DNA from: Lujinxingia litoralis
GTDB taxonomy: Bacteria; Myxococcota_A; Bradymonadia; Bradymonadales; Bradymonadaceae
Reading direction: 5' to 3'
NCBI RefSeq assembly: GCF_003260125.1
Contig: NZ_QHKO01000002.1
Location: forward strand, 503,378 to 567,377
DNA: 64,000 bases
The translations under genes and the position numbers were made by a program. Shown here piece after piece: positions 1-7,907 of this stretch (its first letter is position 1; the number at the start of each line of letters is the position of its first letter). Below the pieces are notes generated by a model that was not told the DNA's origin, searched no databases, and was given only the letters and a program-made list of their open reading frames with translations.

Positions 1-36
1 GACCCTTTTGGCTCAGGGTGGCGCTCCGAGGATTGA
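1..36 (+). pseudogene. C-terminal tail of IS3-family OrfA (cut by window edge)
   Basis: The first reading frame is open from base 1 to a TGA at 34-36 and overlaps the start of the transposase OrfB frame. OrfB lies in the -1 frame relative to it. That is the usual arrangement of IS3-family elements, where a -1 frameshift makes the OrfAB transposase. Only about 11 residues are visible, so the identity rests on position alone. Confidence 0.35.
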
Positions 37-887
37 TGGAACGTCACCCGGCCGTGAGCGAGCGGAGGTTGTGCGGGCTCTTGGCGCTGAATCGCTCGAC
101 GGTCTGGCGTCAGAAAAAGGGTGTGAGCCGCCGGGTGGTCAACCTCGAAAAGGAGCGTGAGAAGCGCGAGCTCGTGCAGCGTATGGCGGAGCTTGTTGAG
201 GAGTACCCGACATGGGGCTACCGCCGAATCTGGGCCTGGCTTCGTTTTCGAGACCTGCTTTGCATCAACAAAAAACGTGTCGAGCGCTTGATGTGCGAGA
301 ACGGCTGGCAGGCCCGCTGCATCGTAAATACGCCTCGCCCGCGTGTGGCTCAGTCTGTTTCACAAGCCTCACAGCCCGATGAGCGTTGGGCTATGGATGC
401 GACGAGTTTGTATTGCGAACAAGACGGCTGGATTGGCGTGATGGCGGTGATTGACTGCTGCACCCGCGAGATTGTTGGCATCGACGTCGCTCGCCGTGGC
501 CGCGCTGTGGAGGCGCAGCGAGCCCTGGAGAGCGCCTGTTTGAAGCGTTTTGGCCTTATCTACCCCAACGGCGAGTCGCGACCGGTGCTGCGCAGCGATA
601 ACGGCAAGGTGTTCACGTCGAAATCCTTTACCGGAAGCTGCAAGCAGTATGGCCTCACACAGGAATTCATCACGCCCTACACGCCGCAGCAGAACGGGCT
701 GATTGAACGCTTCTTCCGCTCGCTCAAGGAGGAGTGCATCTGGATGACCAACTTCAAGACCTTTGCGCAGGCCCGGGAGGCAATCGAGACCTGGGTCGAG
801 TTCTACAACGCCGAGCGGCTCCACCAGGCGCTCGGGTACAAATCACCGGCTGAGTATGGTGCTCAGTTTGGCGAGTTGGTGGCTTGA
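18..887 (+). CDS. IS3-family transposase OrfB (DDE integrase core)
   Basis: This is the catalytic part of an IS3-family transposase, which excises and inserts its element through a DDE active site. The N-terminal 90 residues look like the HTH_21 segment (GYRRI then NKKRVERLM). The rve core follows, with the first Asp in MDATSLY, the second in LRSDNG and the Glu in NGLIERFFRSLKEE. At about 289 residues it is full length for OrfB. The frame starts at a GTG at 18 and stays open upstream to the window edge, so the natural product is probably an OrfAB frameshift fusion. A GST-like gene begins 64 bases beyond the element's likely end. Confidence in family is high; the exact IS group cannot be named from here. 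Confidence 0.9.
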   Translation: MALRGLMERHPAVSERRLCGLLALNRSTVWRQKKGVSRRVVNLEKEREKRELVQRMAELVEEYPTWGYRRIWAWLRFRDLLCINKKRVERLMCENGWQARCIVNTPRPRVAQSVSQASQPDERWAMDATSLYCEQDGWIGVMAVIDCCTREIVGIDVARRGRAVEAQRALESACLKRFGLIYPNGESRPVLRSDNGKVFTSKSFTGSCKQYGLTQEFITPYTPQQNGLIERFFRSLKEECIWMTNFKTFAQAREAIETWVEFYNAERLHQALGYKSPAEYGAQFGELVA

Positions 888-905
888 TTTATGGGGGGCA
901 CTACA
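888..905 (+). mobile_element. probable right terminal inverted repeat of the IS3-family element
   Basis: Directly after the OrfB stop codon lies a short G-rich stretch ending GGGGGGCACTACA, so its complement begins TGTAGTGCCCCCC. IS3-family ends typically begin TG and finish CA right behind OrfB. The left end is outside the window, so repeat pairing and target duplication cannot be checked here. Confidence 0.55.
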
Positions 906-968
906 GTGCGGTCTTCATTATCGATATCCGATCGCTACATTGCGCACCTCATCACCAAGAGATGCACT

Positions 969-1607
969 ATGGAAGACCTGATTCTCACGACTTTCGAATG
1001 GGTTCCCGAGACGCCGCGGGGTTATGTGCGGGACATTCGCGTACGATGGGCATTGGAGGAGGCGGGGCTACCCTATCGGGTGGAGAGCGTGCCATTTAAA
1101 GGGCGTGACACGGAGCATTTCTCCCATCAACCCTTTGGCCAGGTGCCCTGGTTGACCGATGGAGACATCTCCATCTTTGAGAGCGGCGCGATCCTGCTTT
1201 ATCTGGGGAATCGTAGTGAGGCGCTGCTGCCCGCTGATCCTCAAGAACGGGCTGAGGCGACCCAGTGGTTGTTCGCCGCCCTTAATTCTGTGGAGATGGC
1301 GAGCCTGCCCTGGTCCATCTTTGTGTTTTCCGGATACACCGGCGATACGCCCGGATGGAAACGTTTGGAAGAGTTTCTGGAGGCTCGCCTCAATCATTTG
1401 GAGCCGGTTCTGGCCGAGCGTGATTGGCTCGCGGGAACCTTCTCGGTGGCCGATATCCTCATGGCGGATGTGCTGCGTCTTGTCGATCGTTTCGAGAGGC
1501 TGGAGGGACATCCTGCCTGCCGTGAGTATGTCGCGCGCGCTACGGCGCGCCCGTCCTTTGTGAAAGCGCACGCCGATCAGCTGGCGCATTTCGCGGCAGC
1601 GGACTGA
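969..1607 (+). CDS. glutathione S-transferase-like protein
   Basis: The 212-residue product has the two-domain GST layout. An N-terminal thioredoxin-like half carries the glutathione-binding cis-Pro region (FGQVPWL) and the following Glu-Ser pair (IFESGAILLYL). An all-helical C-terminal half follows (about residues 90-205) with the conserved ADILMADVL helix. I start it at the ATG at 969, behind an AAGAG ribosome-binding site; the in-frame upstream ATG at 891 lies inside the IS terminus and is not a plausible native start. It stands alone between the IS end and a terminator. Substrate unknown. Confidence 0.85.
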   Translation: MEDLILTTFEWVPETPRGYVRDIRVRWALEEAGLPYRVESVPFKGRDTEHFSHQPFGQVPWLTDGDISIFESGAILLYLGNRSEALLPADPQERAEATQWLFAALNSVEMASLPWSIFVFSGYTGDTPGWKRLEEFLEARLNHLEPVLAERDWLAGTFSVADILMADVLRLVDRFERLEGHPACREYVARATARPSFVKAHADQLAHFAAAD

Positions 1608-1789
1608 GAGGGGGCGTGCGGACGTCCTGTTCTGGCTGCCGGTAGGAGTTGGTCGGTAGGCAATCTGAGGCAGGGGCGCGCTTTGGACGGGTTCGCCTGC
1701 GAGATGGCTGGCCCGCTCCGAGCTAAAACTTCGCTCGTTAGTAGGGGGGGCTGTTTAAGAAGGGGAGCTGATGATGGCGCGGAACAAAA

Positions 1790-1817
1790 AAAGCGCCCGG
1801 TTTCCCGGGCGCTTTTT
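1790..1817. terminator. bidirectional rho-independent terminator
   Basis: A GC-rich stem (AGCGCCCGG / CCGGGCGCT) with a three-base loop is flanked by a run of A on the left and a run of T on the right. It can therefore stop both the rightward GST transcript and the leftward coiled-coil gene ending at 1847. Confidence 0.9.
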
Positions 1818-1846
1818 AAGATGGCGAGGCGAGCCTTAACACAGGT

Positions 1847-2710
1847 TTAAGACTTCGGTTCACTCTCGGAGAGCTGCGCTTCTTCGACGCTCGGTGTCGC
1901 GTCGGCCTGTTGCGGCGCATCTTCGAGCTTTTCGGCCTGCTCCACGGCGAAGCCGGCCCGCTTGAGCTCTTCTTCGAGCAGCTCAAGGCGCTCGCGGGCA
2001 GCGTCGAGTTGGCGCTGGGTGACTTTGTAGGCCTTGTCATTGTTATCGGCGCGCCGGCGCTGCTTGTCGACTTCGCGGGCGGTCTTGCTGAGCTTGCGCT
2101 TGAGATCCTGTTCGGCGCTGCGGACCTCATCGGCCTGTGCTTTGTTCTGAGATTCGATGCGCGCGCGCAGTCGCTCAATCTCGTCACGCTGTCTGGCGAG
2201 TTCGTCGGTATCGAACTCGGTCTTCTCCACAGCGGGCGCGGGTTGTTGAGCGGCCTTCTCGATTGTCGCCTTTGCTTCTTCGCGGGCGGAGGTCACGCGC
2301 TGATTGGCGTTGACCAGCTGGCTTTTAAGGTCAGCGATTTCGGCGCGGGCCTCTACGAGCGCACTCTGATCGACGCCGGCGGCTTCTTCGCGGGCCTGGC
2401 GAGCGGCTTGACGGGCCTCTTTCAGATCATTTTTGAGGTCGTAGACCTGGGTTTTAAGTGCTTTGGCATCGGCCTGGGCGTCGGAGAGCTGCCGTTCGAG
2501 TTTGGAGGTATCGACGCTCGGGGCGGCGGGCTTATCGGGAGCGGACTTCTGGGGAGCTTTCGCGCTGCTCTTCTTTTCGAGCTTCTTCTCGCGCTCTTCC
2601 AGCTCGGCGAGTCCAGCGTTGTAGGCGCGTTTGGCGCGGTTGCCTTCCATAAAGAGGACGACGCCGGCGATGAAGGCGATGACCCCGATGGCGATGTAGA
2701 GGACTTCCAT
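1847..2710 (-). CDS. membrane-anchored coiled-coil protein of unknown function
   Basis: A 287-residue protein begins with one transmembrane helix (about residues 3-20, LYIAIGVIAFIAGVVLFMEG). A Lys/Ala/Pro linker follows, then about 200 residues of heptad-like, charge-rich coiled coil (repeated E/K/R/A with DLK and REEA patterns). No catalytic motif is visible. The start is the ATG at 2710, with an AGGGA ribosome-binding site just upstream; a longer in-frame extension to 3007 has no such site and runs into the divergent promoter region. The architecture fits a structural or scaffold protein tethered to the inner membrane. It is transcribed away from the ole operon. Confidence 0.7.
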   Translation of the reverse strand: MEVLYIAIGVIAFIAGVVLFMEGNRAKRAYNAGLAELEEREKKLEKKSSAKAPQKSAPDKPAAPSVDTSKLERQLSDAQADAKALKTQVYDLKNDLKEARQAARQAREEAAGVDQSALVEARAEIADLKSQLVNANQRVTSAREEAKATIEKAAQQPAPAVEKTEFDTDELARQRDEIERLRARIESQNKAQADEVRSAEQDLKRKLSKTAREVDKQRRRADNNDKAYKVTQRQLDAARERLELLEEELKRAGFAVEQAEKLEDAPQQADATPSVEEAQLSESEPKS

Positions 2711-3022
2711 GGCAATCCCTGCGTAGCGCCGCTCGTCGTTCGGCGCGGTCGGTAAAGGCGGTGGTGGAGCGGATGACGTGGAGGGGACCTGGTGCGATGC
2801 GACGAACCATCGGGCGAGGTCCTGCTTCCGGTGGAGCCAGACCACGAGTACGTCGGTCTGATCTTTGTGCCGCGGGTGCTCCGGGCACGCGTGTTTGGCG
2901 GGCATAAAGACGCGTGGTCTTATCACCGGCGCTCTTGGAGCGTCAAGGCGACCGGCCTGCAGATCGCCTTGATGCGACAGGGGGCGGCGGGCATACTCCC
3001 GGCGCAAAGAGAGGTGGTTTCA
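2711..3022. promoter_or_regulatory. divergent intergenic region upstream of the ole operon
   Basis: This 312-base gap separates the leftward coiled-coil gene from oleA and must hold both promoters. I see two copies of ACGCGTG, each containing the palindrome ACGCGT, at 2887-2893 and 2910-2916, 23 bases apart. That is compatible with a dimeric regulator binding two turns apart, but is unproven. A GAGAGGTGG ribosome-binding site for oleA is at 3009-3016. No small gene is evident. Confidence 0.4.
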
Positions 3023-4051
3023 ATGAGCGTAGTGAAGTTTGAACATGTGGGTGTGGCGGCGATCGCTGAGATGCGGGCGCCACGGGCGATGAGCTCCGCG
3101 GAGATCGAGTCTCGACTGGAGTCGGCGATGGCTCGGGCCGGGTTGCCACCGGGGCTGATTTACCAGCTAACCGGCATCGCGGAGCGGCGAGTCTGGCCGC
3201 CGGGAGTCCTGGCCAGCGTGCCGGCGGCGATGGCGGGTCGCAAGGCCCTGGAGCGAAGTGACGTCTCCCGCGAGCGGATCGGGGTGCTGGTAAGTACCTC
3301 GGTGTGCAAGGATTACATTGAGCCCTCGGTGGCTTCGATGGTGCATCGCACGCTGGAGCTGGGGTCGCACTGTCTGAACTTCGACGTGGGCAATGCCTGC
3401 CTGGGGTTTTTGAACGGCGTGATGATCGTGGGGGACATGATCGAGCGTGGTTCGATCGAGTTCGGGATGATCGTCGATGGTGAGTCGAGCCTGGAGGTCA
3501 TTGAGGCGACGATCGCGCGGCTCAATGAGCCCGGGTTTCCCGTGGAGAAGATGCGTGAGCAGCTGGCGACGCTGACCCTGGGCTCCGGGGCGGCGGCCAT
3601 GGTACTGGGGCGCCGCGAGCTTCTGAATGATGGAGCCCCGCAGGTGATCGGGGCGGTGACCGAGGCTGCCACCGAGCATAACGATCTGTGCCGCGGGCAA
3701 CGCGACTGGATGGAGACCGACGCGGCGATGCTCCTTGTGCGCGGTGTGGAGCTGGGTCAGCGTACCTTCGCCCGGGCGCAGGCCGAGCTGGGATGGTCGC
3801 CCGGGGCGCTGGATCTGGTCTGCGCCCACCAGGTGAGCGCCGTGCATATGACGCGGGTGGCTGAGGCGCTGGGCCTGTCGATGGATCGTTTTCTTAAAAT
3901 TTACCATGACCACGGCAACGTGGGGCCGGCCTCGATCCCGATTGCGCTGGCCAAGGCCGTGGACCAGGGCCGGGTTGGACCCGGCGCCCGGGTGGGATTG
4001 ATGGGGATAGGCAGCGGTTTGAACGCTTCGATGATGGAGATCCGATTTTGA
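3023..4051 (+). CDS. oleA: OleA, thiolase-family acyl-CoA head-to-head condensing enzyme
   Basis: OleA joins two fatty acyl-CoA molecules by non-decarboxylative Claisen condensation to a 2-alkyl-3-ketoacyl product, the first step of long-chain olefin synthesis. The 342-residue protein has the KAS III-like thiolase fold, with the active-site Cys126 in NACLGF, His269 in CAHQ and Asn299 in HGNVGPAS. A Glu at residue 100 (YIEPS) matches the base that sets OleA apart from FabH. The ATG at 3023 has a strong GAGAGGTGG site before it. It is the first gene of a tight four-gene operon whose order and content make the assignment secure. Confidence 0.95.
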   Translation: MSVVKFEHVGVAAIAEMRAPRAMSSAEIESRLESAMARAGLPPGLIYQLTGIAERRVWPPGVLASVPAAMAGRKALERSDVSRERIGVLVSTSVCKDYIEPSVASMVHRTLELGSHCLNFDVGNACLGFLNGVMIVGDMIERGSIEFGMIVDGESSLEVIEATIARLNEPGFPVEKMREQLATLTLGSGAAAMVLGRRELLNDGAPQVIGAVTEAATEHNDLCRGQRDWMETDAAMLLVRGVELGQRTFARAQAELGWSPGALDLVCAHQVSAVHMTRVAEALGLSMDRFLKIYHDHGNVGPASIPIALAKAVDQGRVGPGARVGLMGIGSGLNASMMEIRF

Positions 4052-4977
4052 CGCAACCACAGCTTCACCCGGGCACTGACGTGGTCAGCCCGCAGCTCTT
4101 TCCCTACTCGCCGAACTTTCATGAGGTTGAGGGCGGGCATCGCCTGCACTATGTCGACGAGGGGGAGGGCCCCGCGGTGCTGATGGTGCATGGCAACCCC
4201 ACCTGGTCGTTTTATTACCGCAACCTCATTGAGGCGTTGCGCGGGGAGTACCGCACGATTGCACCGGATCATATTGGATGCGGGCGCTCGGATAAGCCGG
4301 GCGATGCGAGTTACGCCTATACCCTGGAGCGCCGGGTCGAAGATCTGGAGAGCCTGGTGGCGTCGTTGAAGTTGGAAGGGCCGTTGACCCTGGTACTTCA
4401 TGATTGGGGCGGGATGATCGGGATGAGCTTCGCGGTGCGAAATCCGCATCTGGTGGGGCGGATCGTGCTCTTGAATACGGGGGCGTTTTCGTTGCCTCAG
4501 ACCAAGAAGTTCCCACTGCCGCTGAAAGTGGCTCGCGATAGCGGCGTGGGAGCGGCGCTGGTGGAGCGTCTCAACGCGTTTAGTCGGACCGCTTCGCGTG
4601 TGTGTGTGACCTCGCCGCTTTCGGCCGAGGTGCGCCGGGCTTACGAGGCGCCCTACGATACGCCGGAGCATCGCATCGCCACCCTGCGCTTTGTGCAGGA
4701 CATTCCGCTGGGCCCGGGCGATCGGGCCTGGGAGCTGGTCAAGAGCACTGAGAGTCGACTCGGGGAGTTGGTGGACCGTCCGATTTTTATCGGCTGGGGA
4801 TATAAGGACTTTGTGTTTGATCGGCACTTTCTGGCGCGCTGGAAGGAGATCTATCCGCAGGCGACGTATGTCGAGTATCCGGAAGCCGGACATTACGTGC
4901 TCGAAGATCGCCGCAAGGACCTGATTCCGAAGATCGTGGAGTTTATCGGGTCGACCGACGCCTGGGAGTCGAAATGA
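4048..4977 (+). CDS. oleB: OleB, alpha/beta-hydrolase beta-lactone decarboxylase
   Basis: OleB converts the beta-lactone made by OleC into the cis-olefin plus CO2. The 309-residue protein belongs to the haloalkane-dehalogenase-like branch of alpha/beta hydrolases: the oxyanion HGNPTWSF loop is near residue 49, the nucleophile Asp119 sits in LHDWGG, and a catalytic His lies near residue 282 in EAGHYV. It starts at a TTG (4048) whose last two bases form the oleA stop, TTGA, a four-base overlap that suggests translational coupling. TTG is unusual next to the ATG starts of oleC and oleD and may lower its yield. Confidence 0.93.
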   Translation: MTQPQLHPGTDVVSPQLFPYSPNFHEVEGGHRLHYVDEGEGPAVLMVHGNPTWSFYYRNLIEALRGEYRTIAPDHIGCGRSDKPGDASYAYTLERRVEDLESLVASLKLEGPLTLVLHDWGGMIGMSFAVRNPHLVGRIVLLNTGAFSLPQTKKFPLPLKVARDSGVGAALVERLNAFSRTASRVCVTSPLSAEVRRAYEAPYDTPEHRIATLRFVQDIPLGPGDRAWELVKSTESRLGELVDRPIFIGWGYKDFVFDRHFLARWKEIYPQATYVEYPEAGHYVLEDRRKDLIPKIVEFIGSTDAWESK

Positions 4978-6668
4978 GCGTGGCCCCCAGCACAGAAGAA
5001 GTGGGGGCGGCGAGCTCCGACCCGAATATCGCGCGGGCGATCACGGCGATGGCCCGGGCGATGCCCGATGCGCCGGCGATCCATCTTCCCATTGCCCGTG
5101 CTCCCGATGGCACCTGGCGTTATCAGACCACCAGTTACGCCGAGCTTGATCGGGCTAGCGATGAGATCGCCGCCGGGCTGCATGCCATTGGCATCGGGGC
5201 GGGAACCCGCTCGGTGTTGATGGTCAAGCCGTCGATGGAGTTCTTTGCACTGACCTTCGGGCTCTTTAAGGCCGGAGTGGTGCCGGTGCTGGTCGACCCG
5301 GGGATGGGCATCAAGAATCTGAAGGTATGTTTGGCCGAGGCTGCGCCGCAGGCGTTTATCGGCATTCCGAGTGCGCATGCCGCTCGTCTGGTGCTGGGCT
5401 GGGGCCGTGGGACGGTGGAGCACACGGTGACGGTGGGTCGGCGCTGGCTGTGGGGCGGGCATACGCTGGAGCAGGTGCAAGAGCTCGGGGCTCGGGCCAC
5501 CGGCTGGCAGCCCCCGCAGGTGCGCGCCGATGAGCTGGCCGCGATCTTGTTTACCAGTGGCAGCACCGGGGTGCCCAAGGGGGCGGAGTACACCCATGGG
5601 AACTTTCAGGCGCAGGTGGAGTTGATCAAAGCGACCTACGAGATTGAGCCCGGGGAGATCGATCTGCCGACCTTCCCGCTCTTTGCGCTTTTTGATCCGG
5701 CGCTGGGCATGACGACGGTGCTCCCCGAGATGGACTTTTCCAAGCCCGGGGAGGTTGACCCACGCCACCTCATCGAGCCCATCAAACAGATGGGCGTGAC
5801 CAACATGTTTGGTTCCCCGGCGGTGCTCAACCGCCTGGGACGCTATGGCCAGGAGCATGGTGAGCGGCTGCCGGGGCTCCAGCGGGTGATTTCGGCCGGG
5901 GCGCCGGTGCCGGCGGTCACGCTCGGGCGGGTGCAGGCGATGCTCGATGAGGGGGCGCAGATCTTTACGCCGTACGGGGCGACCGAGTCGCTGCCGGTGG
6001 CGTCGATTGGCAGCGAGATGATCCTGGGAGAGACCGCCGCGGCCACCGATCAGGGGCAGGGGGTCTGCGTGGGCCTCCCGGTGGCGGGCGTGGAGGTTGA
6101 GGTGATAGCGATTAGCGATAAGCCGATCGCGCGCTGGGAGGACGCACAGGTGTTGCCGGCCGGTGAGATCGGGGAGTTTGTGGTCCGGGGCCCGCAGGTT
6201 ACCCGCGCGTATTTTAATCGCGAGGCGTCTACGCGTGACGCAAAGATCGCCGATGGCGACCAGGTGCGTCATCGCATGGGCGATGTGGGTTACTTTGATG
6301 CGCAGGGGCGGATGTGGTTCTGCGGACGTAAGACGCATCGGGTGGTGCTCGACGATGGGAGCACGATGTTCACCATCCCGGTGGAGGCGATCTTCAATAC
6401 CCATCCGAAGGTCTTTCGTACGGCGCTGGTCGGCGTACTCCGAGCCGGCAAGCGCGTGCCGGTGTTGTGTGTGGAGCTGGAGAGCGAGCATCAGGGGGCG
6501 GTGCGAGAGGATGTGCGCCGCGAACTTCTGGCGCTCGGTCAGGCGCATGAGAAGACGCAGACGATCCACGAGATCCTCTTTCATGGCGGGTTCCCGGTGG
6601 ACGTGCGGCATAACTCCAAAATTTTTCGAGAAGCCCTCACCGAGTGGGCGCAGGAGCAGCTCAGATGA
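4974..6668 (+). CDS. oleC: OleC, AMP-dependent beta-lactone synthetase
   Basis: OleC uses ATP to activate the beta-hydroxy acid from OleD and close it to a beta-lactone. The 564-residue protein shows ANL-superfamily signatures: the P-loop TSGSTGVPKG at residues 194-203, the YGATES motif, the RMGDVGYFDAQGRMWFCGR hinge region and a C-terminal lysine in NSKIFRE. It overlaps oleB by ATGA and oleD by ATGA, so translation is coupled along the operon. oleB and oleC are separate genes here, not the OleBC fusion found in some actinobacteria. Confidence 0.94.
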   Translation: MSVAPSTEEVGAASSDPNIARAITAMARAMPDAPAIHLPIARAPDGTWRYQTTSYAELDRASDEIAAGLHAIGIGAGTRSVLMVKPSMEFFALTFGLFKAGVVPVLVDPGMGIKNLKVCLAEAAPQAFIGIPSAHAARLVLGWGRGTVEHTVTVGRRWLWGGHTLEQVQELGARATGWQPPQVRADELAAILFTSGSTGVPKGAEYTHGNFQAQVELIKATYEIEPGEIDLPTFPLFALFDPALGMTTVLPEMDFSKPGEVDPRHLIEPIKQMGVTNMFGSPAVLNRLGRYGQEHGERLPGLQRVISAGAPVPAVTLGRVQAMLDEGAQIFTPYGATESLPVASIGSEMILGETAAATDQGQGVCVGLPVAGVEVEVIAISDKPIARWEDAQVLPAGEIGEFVVRGPQVTRAYFNREASTRDAKIADGDQVRHRMGDVGYFDAQGRMWFCGRKTHRVVLDDGSTMFTIPVEAIFNTHPKVFRTALVGVLRAGKRVPVLCVELESEHQGAVREDVRRELLALGQAHEKTQTIHEILFHGGFPVDVRHNSKIFREALTEWAQEQLR

Positions 6669-7660
6669 AGGTTCTGGTCACCGGTGGTGGTGGGTTTCTT
6701 GGCGAGGCAATCGTCGATCAGCTTCTGGAGCGTGGCGATCAGGTGCGCTCGTTGGCCCGGGGTGATTACCCGCATCTGCGGGAGAAGGGCGTGGAGGTCG
6801 TACGCGGTGATCTTTCGGATGCCGCGGCGGTGAGTCGGGCGGTACAGGGCTGTGAAGAGGTCTACCATGTGGCGGCCAAGGCCGGGGTGTGGGGTCCGTA
6901 TCAGGCCTATTATCAGGCCAATGTGGTCGGCACCGAAAACATCCTCCAGGCCTGTCGGGAGCATCGGGTTGCTCGCCTGATCTACACGAGCACGCCCAGC
7001 GTGGTGTATGGCGAGGGGGCGCTGGAAGGGGTGGATGAGTCGGTGCCCTACCCCACGCGTTATCTCACGGCGTATCCCGAGACCAAGGCCCGGGCGGAAC
7101 AGGCGGTACTGGCGGCCACTTCGGAGACGCTCCAGACGGTGGCGTTGCGCCCGCATCTGATCTGGGGTCCGGGGGATAATCACCTGGTGCCGCGCATCAT
7201 CGATCGGGCGCGCCGAGGAAAGCTCAAACGGGTCGGTGACGGTCGGGCGCTGGTGGATTCGGTGTATGTGGACGACGCCGCCCGGGCTCATCTGCTGGCG
7301 GCTCAGGCGCTGGCCACCCACGGGCGGCCCGCCGGAAAGGCCTATTTTATTACGCAGGATGAGCCGATGGCGGTGGGCGCGCTGATCGACAAGATCCTGG
7401 TCAGCGGTGGTCTGGAGCCCTTAACTGCCGAGGTGCCGGCGAAGGTTGCCTACGCGGTGGGCTGGGTGCTGGAGACGGGCTACCGCCTGCTGGGCAAGCG
7501 CGAGGAACCGCTGATGACGCGCTTTTTGGCCAAGCAGCTCTCCACGGCGCACTACTTTGATATCTCGGCGGCCAAACAGGACTTCGACTACCATCCTCAG
7601 CGCACGATCGACGAGGGGATGGAGGCTCTGGGAGCCTGGATTCGCGAGGCCGGGATCTGA
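6665..7660 (+). CDS. oleD: OleD, NADPH-dependent 2-alkyl-3-ketoacid reductase
   Basis: OleD reduces the OleA product to the 2-alkyl-3-hydroxy acid. The 331-residue protein is an extended short-chain dehydrogenase of the 3-beta-HSD group: the Rossmann motif TGGGGFLG is at residues 6-13, the active-site Tyr137 and Lys141 lie in YPETK, and TSTPS around residue 108-112 supplies the Ser/Thr. I place the start at the ATG at 6665, which forms the ATGA overlap with oleC and puts the Rossmann motif at the usual distance. It closes the oleABCD operon; a repeat array follows 36 bases after its stop. Confidence 0.93.
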   Translation: MKVLVTGGGGFLGEAIVDQLLERGDQVRSLARGDYPHLREKGVEVVRGDLSDAAAVSRAVQGCEEVYHVAAKAGVWGPYQAYYQANVVGTENILQACREHRVARLIYTSTPSVVYGEGALEGVDESVPYPTRYLTAYPETKARAEQAVLAATSETLQTVALRPHLIWGPGDNHLVPRIIDRARRGKLKRVGDGRALVDSVYVDDAARAHLLAAQALATHGRPAGKAYFITQDEPMAVGALIDKILVSGGLEPLTAEVPAKVAYAVGWVLETGYRLLGKREEPLMTRFLAKQLSTAHYFDISAAKQDFDYHPQRTIDEGMEALGAWIREAGI

Positions 7661-7695
7661 TCCCCGGTGGAGCGTCGGGTGGGGTAGGGGCGTGC

Positions 7696-7831
7696 GGGTG
7701 CCAGGTGTTCGATCTTTTGTTTCGTGTACGGGTGCCAGGCGTTCGATCGTAGTTGGGAAGCGCGGGTGCCAGGCGTTCGATCGTGATGGGGGAGTGCGGG
7801 TGCCAGGCGTTCGATCGTAGTTGGGAGGCGC
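7696..7831 (+). repeat. 34-bp tandem intergenic repeat array, four copies (GGTGCCAGG family)
   Basis: Copies start at 7696, 7730, 7764 and 7798, exactly 34 bases apart. Each begins GGGTGCCAGG(C/T)G followed by the tag TTCGATC and a more variable G-rich half. The array lies on the same strand as oleD, directly after it, and ends about 75 bases before the acyltransferase gene. It is one of eight loci of the same family in the window. Confidence 0.9.
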
Positions 7832-7907
7832 GGTGCTGCGTTGCCAGCGGAGTGTCGCGCGGCTACGATGGCGCCGCCGATGACGACTTTTTTAAGTGAG
7901 GCGCCCG

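Noticed and set aside
2792..3022. N-terminal extension of OleA to 2792
   Set aside because: The extra residues do not match OleA, while the ATG at 3023 has a strong ribosome-binding site and gives the normal length.
7557..7820. Open frame over the end of oleD and the 34-bp array
   Set aside because: It overlaps oleD in another frame and then only translates repeats.
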